Assembly: GCA_001602455.1 (NCBI GenBank)
Contig: CP012157.1
Coordinates: 1,421,733 to 1,485,732 of the forward strand
Source of the DNA: Betaproteobacteria bacterium UKL13-2
GTDB taxonomy: Bacteria > Pseudomonadota > Gammaproteobacteria > Burkholderiales > Usitatibacteraceae
Direction: 5' to 3'
Length of the DNA: 64,000 nucleotides
Shown here: piece after piece, positions 26,278 through 33,705 of the stretch
How the letters are laid out: the number at the start of each line of letters is the position of its first letter
How positions within the stretch are numbered: position 1 is the first letter of the stretch
Notes under the pieces: generated by a model
Databases searched by the model: none
Seen by the model: only the letters and a program-made list of their open reading frames with translations
What the model was told of the DNA's origin: nothing
Program-made: the position numbers and the translations under genes

Positions 26278-27753
26278 TCAGTATTCCCTCAGGTCGTTGA
26301 CCCAGCTTGCCACAAGCTGCCACAACACACTTGCGGCGAAATAGACTTGCGGGTCTGCCTTGCAGATGCTTTCAACATCGCCCTGAACAAATTTATCTTT
26401 GCCGTAGCCGACGACGTAACTCATCCATTTTCTAAGGTTGTCATCGGCGCCGACGACCAAGTCTGATGGATTGAATTGGCCAGTTCGGGCGAGTACCCAT
26501 GATAGGCCATCGCGCTTGGAGTGGTCACCGTTCTTCAGGAGATCAATCAAGTGAGGAATTTGTGGCTCGGCAATCCGCAAAAGGGCGCGGGCAGCTTCAA
26601 CCTTGATCTCCAAGGGACTTGAGTTAAATGTATCAACAAGTGCAGTCGCCGACGTAGTAGAGGCAAATTGGCCAAGTGCCCAAGCTGCTCCAGCGCGCAG
26701 TTCGTCGTCACGTTGCGAGTCCCGCAACACTTCGATCAACAACTCTTCACTCCGGCTCTTGGGTATTTCGGATGCGACTATGACCGTTTCAAGCTGCGTC
26801 TCAAGGGGAACCGTCATGACCGGACTGCGCAGCTTGCTCTCCATGAACTCCCAGCCGTTCGACTCGCCATATGCCGCAAGCGCAGCCGCAGCCTCAAGCT
26901 GGACATAAATATCCTCGTCGGCATCGTTCATTCTTGCTGCGAGCAACGGCTTGGCAGTGGTGTAGCCTCTGTAACGCAACGCTTTTGCGGCAGCGTACCG
27001 CTCGCTTAAGTTGACGCTTGCGAGCTTGTCTATGAAGTAGGCTTCGCTAACTGACGCGGGGCACTGGAGCTTTGTGTTGACCGGAACAACTGACGCCACA
27101 ATCTGATTGGCCTCGACGGTATCACCAGCGCTGACCTGTGGCAGCAAGGTTATCTTGCCTTTGCTCCGGCTTAACTGGATTGATTGACGCCGTGCCGCCG
27201 GGATTGGAGTCAAGCTGATCCTTCCGGACTCGACGGCGAAAACAACTGACCACAGATTGGCGGCAGCACATGTCCACATCACCCGTATTTCGGAGCCTTC
27301 CTCAACACCTTTGGGTTGGGTGATGGATACCTGTCCGGCGGCAAACGCCTTCCGCATGTCCTTCACGCTGACGAAGTGAATAGGCGAGATTCGTTTCAAA
27401 TCTACGGGAGAATCGTCGTCTTGCTCGAAGACGACGATTGAAACAAGGTCGTCGTCCCGCATACCAGCATCCCAAGCCCGCTTCGGGTCATTAAGGGAAT
27501 GTGACATTGATATCTCAAGCTTTGTCTTACCACGGGACTCAAACCGCAGGCCTGTGTCCAAGCACAGAATGTCGGGAACCCGCACTCGCTTGATCTTGAT
27601 CTTCTTCCATATTTTGAAACCTGTGGAACCGCGCTCAAGTTCTATAGGATTAAATCCCATCGACTTCAAGCGGTTGATCGTTGCATTCGTGCCAGCGGCA
27701 CCGATGGCGAGTTTTCTCAGGAAACTGTCATCACTCTTGAAGTTATTTGCCAC
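26278..27753 (-). CDS. HEAT-repeat protein, candidate restriction partner
   Basis: About 490 residues from a GTG at 27753; a TTG at 27783 is also in frame and no start has a clear ribosome site. The N-terminal part has a charged segment with VPDILCLDTGLRFESRGKTK, which could be a divergent PD-(D/E)xK nuclease core, but the residues do not align cleanly. The C-terminal half holds HEAT-like helical repeats (RYAAAKALRYRGYTTAKPLL, LEAAAALAAYGESNGWEFME, LRAGAAWALGQFASTTSATA, KVEAARALLRIAEPQIPHLI). With its methyltransferase partner it may be the effector of a type II-like system. The function is inferred from context only. Confidence 0.65.
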   Translation of the reverse strand: MANNFKSDDSFLRKLAIGAAGTNATINRLKSMGFNPIELERGSTGFKIWKKIKIKRVRVPDILCLDTGLRFESRGKTKLEISMSHSLNDPKRAWDAGMRDDDLVSIVVFEQDDDSPVDLKRISPIHFVSVKDMRKAFAAGQVSITQPKGVEEGSEIRVMWTCAAANLWSVVFAVESGRISLTPIPAARRQSIQLSRSKGKITLLPQVSAGDTVEANQIVASVVPVNTKLQCPASVSEAYFIDKLASVNLSERYAAAKALRYRGYTTAKPLLAARMNDADEDIYVQLEAAAALAAYGESNGWEFMESKLRSPVMTVPLETQLETVIVASEIPKSRSEELLIEVLRDSQRDDELRAGAAWALGQFASTTSATALVDTFNSSPLEIKVEAARALLRIAEPQIPHLIDLLKNGDHSKRDGLSWVLARTGQFNPSDLVVGADDNLRKWMSYVVGYGKDKFVQGDVESICKADPQVYFAASVLWQLVASWVNDLREY

Positions 27754-27894
27754 GGCGTAACCACAGCGATGTTTTTCGAGCAACCATTATAGTCGCGAGA
27801 TACTTCGTGACGCCCAACTTAATGTAGAGACGCGAAATGCCGCATATCGTGGCAGGCTGCGCCCTACCGTGGCGCAAAAAGTTCCCGAAAAACT

Positions 27895-28039
27895 TTTGCA
27901 ATCAACCGGTTGTTGAGGGTTGTTGGAGCGAAGTGTCTTCATAACAGAATCGAGGTTTACGTCAGTTTCGATACGCCACAATACCGCTGAAATCGGCATG
28001 TGTCGAGACGCACTTCAGGTTTCAACGCCCAACCAGCCA
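27895..28039 (-). repeat. 145-bp direct repeat, right copy
   Basis: Matches 24490-24634 with one mismatch. On the minus strand it begins inside the 3' end of the mazF-like gene, so the left copy carries a duplicated mazF tail. GCCCAAC boxes occur here (28027-28033) and 80 bp further left (27812-27818), close to the start of the HEAT gene. Confidence 0.9.
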
Positions 28040-28364
28040 CGCAACGCGGCATCCACAGCGGCAATCTCACTTTGACTCGCCGCGCTGATTGGATTTTATC
28101 GACCATCACTTGCGAAGTTACGCTTAGGCCATTGCGTTTGAGTGGCTTTATAGGGATCCGAAACAACGGCGCGTCGACAAGTGTGCTGGTGACAAGGCAG
28201 ATCGTTACGCTCTGGTGGGTGCCGTTGCACAAATCCGGCTGCACCACGAGCGCGGGCCGGGGTTTGCGGTAGTCGCCGACGCTCACGACCAACACAAAAT
28301 CACCACGAGACATTTCGGGCGCTGGTTTGTTCTGTTGCCGCGCACCACCTTTTCCTGCAGTCAT
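28015..28364 (-). pseudogene. mazF/pemK-like toxin gene with apparent frameshift
   Basis: From ATG 28364 the frame gives a MazF-type ribonuclease start: RGDFVLVVSVGDYRKPRPALVVQ, CLVTSTLVDAPLFRIPI, GLSVTSQVMVDKIQSARR. It then departs from the family. Two bases over, the sequence reads SEIAAVDAALRGWLGVET and stop (28017-28015), which is the expected MazF C-terminus. Loss of one A in an A-run near 28070 would explain this. Without correction the frame runs to 27957 with a nonsense tail. The gene is 3 bp after the ribbon-helix-helix antitoxin gene. Confidence 0.7.
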
Positions 28365-28367
28365 CGG

Positions 28368-28574
28368 CTATTTCGTCCAGCCACGTGTATCGCTCTCAAA
28401 ATCTTCGTCCTCAGCGGTACTGACCAGCAGGGATTGGCGTTTTGCTTCGTCCTCATTGGTTAGAAGATAGCGACGAATCGCCACTCGAGCATGGTAGCTC
28501 TTCGGTTTACCCGAGCGTTCGGCCAGCGCTTCGAGTTGCGCTTCCAGTCGACGTTCCAGTCGAATGCCCAGCAT
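28368..28574 (-). CDS. ribbon-helix-helix antitoxin
   Basis: A 68-residue protein. MLGIRLERRLEAQLEALAER gives the beta strand and first helix of a ribbon-helix-helix DNA-binding domain, and YHARVAIRRYLL the second helix. The acidic C-terminal tail (STAEDEDFESDTRGW) would wrap the toxin. It pairs with the mazF-like gene 3 bp downstream. A 20-base palindrome lies 12 bp upstream of its start and is probably its own operator. Confidence 0.8.
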   Translation of the reverse strand: MLGIRLERRLEAQLEALAERSGKPKSYHARVAIRRYLLTNEDEAKRQSLLVSTAEDEDFESDTRGWTK

Positions 28575-28585
28575 GACCCCACCGC

Positions 28586-28607
28586 TTGTTGAACAAATGT
28601 TCAACAA
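28586..28607. promoter_or_regulatory. palindromic operator of the toxin-antitoxin pair
   Basis: Two 10-bp arms, TTGTTGAACA and its exact complement TGTTCAACAA, separated by AA. It sits immediately upstream of the antitoxin gene, the usual position for autoregulation by a ribbon-helix-helix antitoxin. It is unlike the TTGTCCGGACAA operator of the main cluster. Confidence 0.7.
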
Positions 28608-28767
28608 CGTTAGCACCTATTTCTCCGCGACGCAAGGGCGAAAGACGATCAACCGCTATCTCCAACTCAACAGACAACTTCCGAGCGGCGTTGATTTCGG
28701 GCATGTATTTTGATGACCTTAAAGCGTAAATTCTGTTGATTGACAACCAACCATCATTAGGGACGCG

Positions 28768-28998
28768 ATGAAATCTTTAACCAAAACTGTCTTCCAACTT
28801 GTTGCTGCGTTGATAGTGTTGAGTACTCAAACGCTGGCAGCGTTTGCGCAGGCTTGGCCGAACAAACCGGTGAAACTTGTTGCGGTTTTCCCACCCGGTG
28901 GCTCGGTGGATCAGGTCGCACGCATAATGTCGGTGCCGTTGCAAAAGGTGCTGGGCCAGCCGGTAATTGTCGACAACAAGATCAAGGCCGGTGAATGA
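28768..28998 (+). pseudogene. truncated TctC/Bug-type solute-binding protein
   Basis: Seventy-six residues: a signal peptide ([19 protein letters not shown]) followed by the canonical Bug start [16 protein letters not shown] and [19 protein letters not shown], breaking off after VIVDNK. Full proteins have about 320 residues. The stop overlaps the ATG of the next gene (ATGA). The remaining 245 residues, including the ligand-contact loops, are absent, so it cannot bind ligand as a normal receptor. Confidence 0.85.
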
Positions 28999-29549
28999 CA
29001 ACAACGATTCAGCCGGCGTTTGACGGAGCCGAGCGGCTGCCGCTGCCGCCGCGTGATACGTGGACCGCCGCCCAAGCAGAGGCCGCGAAGGAGCTTGTTG
29101 CCGGGCCGCGCGGCGGGGTGATCGGGCCATTCAAGCCGTTGATGTACAGCCCGGACTTGATGGCGCGTGTACAAAAGACGGGTGAGTATTTACGTTACAA
29201 CACCGGACTGGACAAACGATTAACGGAACTCGCCATCCTCATCGTTGCGCACCACTGGGGGCAACCTGTCGAGTGGAATATTCACTACCCAATCGCGCTG
29301 CAAGCAGGGGTCAAACAAGCCGATGCGGATGCGATTGCGGCTGGCTCTGCACCGCAGATGCTGGACGCTGAGCAAACGCTGGTTTACGACTTCTGCCGAC
29401 AGGTTCTAACGCACAAGGCCGTTGACGATGATTGTTATGCTGCACTACTTGCCGCGTTCGGCGAGCGAGGTGTGGTCGATCTAACGAGTTTGTGCGGTTA
29501 TTACTCGTTATTGGCGATGGTGATGAATGTGGCACGCACACCCGATTAG
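28995..29549 (+). CDS. carboxymuconolactone decarboxylase family protein
   Basis: A 184-residue AhpD/CMD-fold protein: [47 protein letters not shown] and the helix with [14 protein letters not shown]. There is no CxxC pair, so it is not a peroxidase of the AhpD type; the EW..H motif is that of the decarboxylase-like branch. It may open a lactone or decarboxylate an intermediate. It overlaps the truncated Bug gene, from whose promoter it is probably read. Confidence 0.85.
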   Translation: MTTTIQPAFDGAERLPLPPRDTWTAAQAEAAKELVAGPRGGVIGPFKPLMYSPDLMARVQKTGEYLRYNTGLDKRLTELAILIVAHHWGQPVEWNIHYPIALQAGVKQADADAIAAGSAPQMLDAEQTLVYDFCRQVLTHKAVDDDCYAALLAAFGERGVVDLTSLCGYYSLLAMVMNVARTPD

Positions 29550-29582
29550 GGTGTGCCTCCAATGACACCCGATTAGGGTGTG
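29536..29582. terminator. paired hairpins between convergent genes
   Basis: CACACCC GATTA GGGTGTG occurs at 29536-29556, with the CMD stop codon in its loop, and again in a shorter form at 29565-29581. The two hairpins lie between convergently transcribed genes and probably end transcription from both sides, although no T-run follows. The direct duplication is noteworthy. Confidence 0.5.
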
Positions 29583-29587
29583 CGCGG

Positions 29588-30604
29588 TCAATTCGCGACG
29601 ACGGTACGCGGCCCGACGCGACCAACCTCGGTGTACATCTCACATTGCAAGCCATCCGGGCTGAACAGGATGCCAAAAGCATACGGCGTTGGTTTATCAA
29701 AGTAGTTGAAAAGGGTCGGTTTCAACAAAAATTTATAGCCAAGTTTCGCGGCATTCTCGTAGGCGGGCATCGCGTCGGCGTACAAGAAGCCGATGTGATC
29801 GATATTGCTGCGGAACTGTTTGGGGTCGCGTGTGATGACGTTCTCGCGTTCCAATCCAAGCGCCGCTGGCTCGGAGAGTACAAACAGATGTTTGCCGATC
29901 TCCATTAGGGTTGCCTGATCGTTGCGGCTTTTCACCACGCCGCGAAATACATCGGCGTAAAACTTGACGTTAGCCGCGACGCTGCCGACCAGCAATTGAA
30001 TATGGTCAATCGCGTAGGCACTATTCAGCTTGGCTTCAGGGCGCTCAACCAACACGAGCAGGTTGAAATCCGGCGTGTGGACCGCCGCGGCTTTAGTCAT
30101 CGGCTGCCCGGGTAGTTTGAAACTACGCGATGCCACACTCACGCCATTGGCCTCAAGTGTTTGCAGCGACTTGGCGAGATTGTTGGTGGTGAACGCAATC
30201 CAATGCACACCGTACATGGCGGGTAGTGTTGCGGCCGGTGGCACCGTTTCCTTTTCCCAGCGCTTAGGGTCACCAACACGCACGCCTTCGAACGGTCCCT
30301 TCGGTGAGAGGTTGATGGTGGATTGTGTTGGCGAAATGGCGAGGAAATCGATGAAGCGTAGCGGATTTTTTGGCTGCTCGCGCATGGGTTTTGCGCCAAA
30401 GTGCGTGATAAAAAACGCCTTCATTTTGTCGTGCGCCACGCTGTAGTAATGGAGGTCATCCAGCATGATTGGCGCGAGTTTGTCCTCGGCTGCAACGCTG
30501 CTCGGCGTGTCATTTTGTGCAATCGCGGCTGAGCTGATCAACAGCAGGATGACCACAAGACTGCGAGATAGAGCAAGACTGCGAGATAGAGACCTGATAA
30601 ACAT
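29588..30604 (-). CDS. exported two-module VOC protein
   Basis: A 338-residue protein from ATG 30604 (GGAG upstream). The signal peptide (SLVVILLLISSAAIAQ) contains an RSLSRSL repeat caused by a 16-bp tandem duplication (30558-30594). The first VOC module starts LDDLHYYSVAHDKMKAFFITHFG; the second starts AIDHIQLLVGSVAANVKFYADVF and ends PDGLQCEMYTEVG. It is the second periplasmic VOC protein of the cluster and lies beyond the terminator that follows the DUF-type gene at 30663. Metal-ligand positions in the second module are partly kept. Confidence 0.83.
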   Translation of the reverse strand: MFIRSLSRSLALSRSLVVILLLISSAAIAQNDTPSSVAAEDKLAPIMLDDLHYYSVAHDKMKAFFITHFGAKPMREQPKNPLRFIDFLAISPTQSTINLSPKGPFEGVRVGDPKRWEKETVPPAATLPAMYGVHWIAFTTNNLAKSLQTLEANGVSVASRSFKLPGQPMTKAAAVHTPDFNLLVLVERPEAKLNSAYAIDHIQLLVGSVAANVKFYADVFRGVVKSRNDQATLMEIGKHLFVLSEPAALGLERENVITRDPKQFRSNIDHIGFLYADAMPAYENAAKLGYKFLLKPTLFNYFDKPTPYAFGILFSPDGLQCEMYTEVGRVGPRTVVAN

Positions 30605-30617
30605 GTTGCGCTCTCCA

Positions 30618-30649
30618 AATAAAAAATCGCACCATAACGGGTGCGATTT
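30618..30649 (-). terminator. rho-independent terminator
   Basis: On the minus strand, AAATCGCACC and GGTGCGATTT pair around a short loop and are followed by a T-rich run. It follows the gene at 30663-31172 and would separate it from the exported VOC gene, whose ATG is at 30604. Confidence 0.75.
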
Positions 30650-30662
30650 GAGGGTTCGGCGA

Positions 30663-31172
30663 TCATGCCGGCAGTGGGTCCCCGACGAAGGTTGGCCCGT
30701 CAATGCCCCGCCATTCATGTGATACCCGTTGTTCGTCGATCAACGTCCGCGACACAATGCGGCCATCGCGATACCAGTGCCACACTCGGTGCCGCGCTTG
30801 ACCATCGTCGGACAATTGAATCATCTCGTAGAGGTAAAGGTTGTCGTCGCCTTTGCGTTTCCAGTAGAGCATGACAGTGCGATTGAGGTCATCTAGCGGT
30901 ACTTCAGCGGCCCAGCCCTTGATCAGATCATTGTCAAACCACATACGACCATCGTGAATCTGTGCGGGAAAATCGCGCACTTCAGTTTTGCCATCCGGCC
31001 AACTGTAATAGTTGGTTTGGTGGTAGGGGTACGGGCCTGATTCGGGGAAGCGGCATACCAGACGCGATTTGTGTTCATCAATCATCTTACCGTTCGGATC
31101 ATAGTGACGATACCAGCCATCCCATACGCCTTCATGTTTCGATAGCAAGGGCAGCATCTGTTTTGCGCTCAT
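30663..31172 (-). CDS. uncharacterised lipocalin-like protein, paralogue of 7122-7571
   Basis: A 169-residue protein with no assigned family. It shares ordered blocks with the protein at 7122: HEGVWDGWYRHYDPNGKMID, RFPESGPYPYHQTNYYSWPD, WFDNDLIKGWAAE and HRVWHWYRDGRIVSRTLID. No signal peptide. It belongs to the minus-strand operon with the methyltransferase and the small protein at 31197. Having one paralogue beside each arm of the regulon suggests a shared cluster-specific role. Confidence 0.75.
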   Translation of the reverse strand: MSAKQMLPLLSKHEGVWDGWYRHYDPNGKMIDEHKSRLVCRFPESGPYPYHQTNYYSWPDGKTEVRDFPAQIHDGRMWFDNDLIKGWAAEVPLDDLNRTVMLYWKRKGDDNLYLYEMIQLSDDGQARHRVWHWYRDGRIVSRTLIDEQRVSHEWRGIDGPTFVGDPLPA

Positions 31173-31196
31173 CAGTGTCTCCGTGAAGTCAGTCGG

Positions 31197-31574
31197 TTAA
31201 TTTCGCTTGAGGTCTTCGGCTTGCGCCTCGATGTCAACATTGTTTTCGGGCTTACTCATCGCTTCGATTTCTTGTTGCACAATTCGAAGCACGCGTGCGA
31301 TATACATGCGCTGCCACTCGGCGCGCTCTGTCGCGGATGCAGGGTCGGGCGCGTAGGTGTCGATGTCTGCACGGGTGATACTGCCGTTTTTCTCAAGCAG
31401 TCGCTCCACGGTGTCGAGTCGCTCGCGGATAACAGCGACTTCTTGTGCCACCGCCATGGTGATCGCGAGCACGCGCTCGACGGCCGGGTCGTCGAAAAAA
31501 TACGGCCGCTTTCCTGAAGGTTTTGCACCTGTGAGCGGAATCCAATCAAAATTGTCGGCTTGTATGGTTGTCAT
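31197..31574 (-). CDS. small uncharacterised protein
   Basis: A 125-residue protein that I do not recognise. The middle is helical and may form a coiled coil (AITMAVAQEVAVIRERLDTV, EAEWQRMYIARVLRI type segments); the C-terminus is acidic. The ATG at 31574 overlaps the stop of the methyltransferase gene (ATGA), so the two are translationally coupled and may act together. Confidence 0.65.
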   Translation of the reverse strand: MTTIQADNFDWIPLTGAKPSGKRPYFFDDPAVERVLAITMAVAQEVAVIRERLDTVERLLEKNGSITRADIDTYAPDPASATERAEWQRMYIARVLRIVQQEIEAMSKPENNVDIEAQAEDLKRN

Positions 31575-32755
31575 TTGGTCACCCCGAACAGGTGCCACGC
31601 GGCTTTGCGACCGAAGTCTTCGCCTGTGTCCTTCTGTTTGCCGAAGATCGCTTCGTCTAACACGCCAACCGCACGATCTTGGAACATGTTGGCGCGATCG
31701 TATCCGGCATCGGCCATCAGTTGATCGATATCGAGATCATGCATACCAGTCCAGAATGGTTCATTGTTATAGAGCGAATCCCAGTCGCGCATGAATGCCT
31801 CGAACGGCGGAAGGCCTGCATATTGTGGCTGCTCCAAGTGGAAACTCAAGCCGCCGGGTTTGAGCAGACGATAGGTTTCCGCCATGATTTTACGAATGGC
31901 GAGATTGGATGTTTCGTGCAACATGATCGTCGTGTACACCACGTCAAACGAGGCGTCCGGCTCAGGAACGTTTTCGGCATTTGCTTGAATAAACGTAATG
32001 TTGTTCACCCCAAGTGACTTTGCGCGCGCGTGGGCAAAGCGCAGCATTGGTGCCGCGACATCAACGGTCACAAATTCGGTATTAGGCAGGTGTTTAGCCA
32101 AGGCTGTAATGGTGTGGCCAGGGCCGCAACCCATATCAAGAATACGTTTTGGCATCTCGCCTGCGCAGCGCTTTTTGAGCCACTCATATACGGCGAGTCC
32201 CGCGCCATCGTTATAGCAGCCTAGACCACCTGCGGTCGTGGCAAAAATGCCTATGTCGTAGTTTGCTGCCGCGCCAACATCATCAGGCAAGAGTTCGCCC
32301 ACGTAGCCGCCGGGCATGCAATGGAAATCGACTTTGCTGACATAGGCGGGTGGTACAAACGTTGGATCGAGTTTCAGTTGTGGCGAGTTGCGATTCAGCG
32401 CGGCCGCCTTCTGATTGAGGGCGGCCAATTGACGGAGTACCACCTCGCGGCCATTCTGCTGCCGCAGTTCCATCGACGACCGACGCAGTGCACTCCATAT
32501 TTGGAAGTGTGCGTCCTTCAGCATGGCGCGTCGGACTTCGTGGCGGTCTGTTGGCTCCCGCCCATGCTCAGCGACGAACGCTGGCTTCACGCGTTTCTCA
32601 TATGCAGTGGCATTGGCGGGCACTACAGTCGCTGCCAAATGAGTATTGAGTTGTGCAAGGAAATTGAACCGTGCGATGTCATCATGCTTAAACGTCGGCG
32701 AAACGCCATGTTTGCCAACCAAGTTGTACGGGGGAGGGGAGGGCCAGCCGCTCAT
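31571..32755 (-). CDS. class I SAM-dependent methyltransferase
   Basis: A 394-residue protein from the ATG at 32755 with AGGAGA upstream. The AdoMet site is RILDMGCGPGHTITALAKHL (near residue 215), followed by VTVDVAAPMLRFA and AENVPEPDASFDVVYTTIML. The first 170 residues are a helical extension (RFNFLAQLNTHLAATVVPAN) of unknown function. It may methylate a cluster substrate or protect an intermediate. It follows the gntR gene by 88 bp and probably shares its promoter, with two operator copies. Confidence 0.88.
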   Translation of the reverse strand: MSGWPSPPPYNLVGKHGVSPTFKHDDIARFNFLAQLNTHLAATVVPANATAYEKRVKPAFVAEHGREPTDRHEVRRAMLKDAHFQIWSALRRSSMELRQQNGREVVLRQLAALNQKAAALNRNSPQLKLDPTFVPPAYVSKVDFHCMPGGYVGELLPDDVGAAANYDIGIFATTAGGLGCYNDGAGLAVYEWLKKRCAGEMPKRILDMGCGPGHTITALAKHLPNTEFVTVDVAAPMLRFAHARAKSLGVNNITFIQANAENVPEPDASFDVVYTTIMLHETSNLAIRKIMAETYRLLKPGGLSFHLEQPQYAGLPPFEAFMRDWDSLYNNEPFWTGMHDLDIDQLMADAGYDRANMFQDRAVGVLDEAIFGKQKDTGEDFGRKAAWHLFGVTK

Positions 32756-32843
32756 AATGTCTCCTGCGAGAAAGATGGATCGTGTGTGTGGCGCATACGG
32801 CACATACGATAGGCGATCAATTCGACGCTTCTTTTGCGCGCCA

Positions 32844-33566
32844 TCACGCTTTGGATTGCTTGAGCGACATCGAATAGATGAAGTCAGAGCCGGGATGAAG
32901 ATTGACCGCCGCGACGATCAATTTACCCGAGGTGTCAAAGTACCTGCGGGCGATCCGTAGGCAAACGGTTGATTTCAATACGCCTAGCTCGGCGGCGTTT
33001 GCCAGCGGCAGGGGGGCGGCACTCATCTCTTGCTCGACCGTTCCAATATGGTCAATCTCAAGTTCTTCGACCAGCGCATAAACGGCACCACGGACTTCCA
33101 TGAGTCGTTTGGACAAGGGGTCTTTGCCCGCGACGCGATAAATATCTGAAACGCAGAAGGGCGCTTCGCCTTTTTGAGCACTACGCAATCCGTGGAGGTG
33201 AATGAGTTCGGTGCCGACATCGCAGCCCAATAACTGTGCAAGCTCGTCATCAGCAGAAAATTTCTCGGTATGCTTAATGGTCAACCGGGTGTTCGCGCCA
33301 TACTGCAACAGATCATGAACCGAGCTAATGCTGTGGTTGAAACGCTGTCGGGAGCTCGCAATGACCATCGTACCCGAACCTTGCTTGCGTTCAATCATGC
33401 GATCGTAGATCAGCACACGCAGCGCTTCTCGCGCCGTGTGCCGCGAGATTTCATAGGATTCGCAAATCTGCAATTCGGTCGGGAGCAAGGTGCCGACGGG
33501 GTAGCGCCCCTTTTCAATGTCACGGCGGAGCTGGTCGGCAACAGTTTGGTAGCGCGGTTTTGACAT
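32844..33566 (-). CDS. GntR-family transcriptional regulator, HutC subfamily
   Basis: A 240-residue regulator. The winged helix is RYQTVADQLRRDIEKGRYPV, then SYEISRHTAREALRVLIYD; RKQGSGTMV is the wing. The C-terminal UTRA domain starts FNHSISSVHDLLQY and includes LIHLHGLRSAQKGEAPFCVS and a final FDTSGKLIVAAVNLH. UTRA domains bind small effectors, often a substrate or CoA-ester-like compound. It is the only regulator gene in the cluster. Its promoter region shares two TTGTCCGGACAA-type palindromes with the MmgE/PrpD gene, so it probably binds that word and regulates itself. Confidence 0.92.
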   Translation of the reverse strand: MSKPRYQTVADQLRRDIEKGRYPVGTLLPTELQICESYEISRHTAREALRVLIYDRMIERKQGSGTMVIASSRQRFNHSISSVHDLLQYGANTRLTIKHTEKFSADDELAQLLGCDVGTELIHLHGLRSAQKGEAPFCVSDIYRVAGKDPLSKRLMEVRGAVYALVEELEIDHIGTVEQEMSAAPLPLANAAELGVLKSTVCLRIARRYFDTSGKLIVAAVNLHPGSDFIYSMSLKQSKA

Positions 33567-33655
33567 TGATAAAAATCAGATCATTGAAATGTGGGGTCGA
33601 TATCCATCTGCCATATTCTGATGATTGCCCGGAAAGCAAACTCGGAGAGCACAAT

Positions 33656-33667
33656 ATGTCCGGACAA
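33656..33667. promoter_or_regulatory. ATGTCCGGACAA operator (site 6)
   Basis: A one-mismatch copy of the operator in the divergent region of gntR and the MmgE/PrpD gene. It lies near the expected -35 region of a TATAAT promoter at 33682-33687. Confidence 0.75.
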
Positions 33668-33693
33668 CTTTATTATGCGCTTATAATCAAAAT

Positions 33694-33705
33694 ATGTCCG
33701 GACAA
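33694..33705. promoter_or_regulatory. ATGTCCGGACAA operator (site 7), overlapping the MmgE/PrpD start
   Basis: A one-mismatch copy whose centre is 38 bp from site 6. A TATAAT at 33682-33687 lies between them. The ATG of this palindrome is in frame with the MmgE/PrpD gene, so the operator may also be its start codon. Confidence 0.75.
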
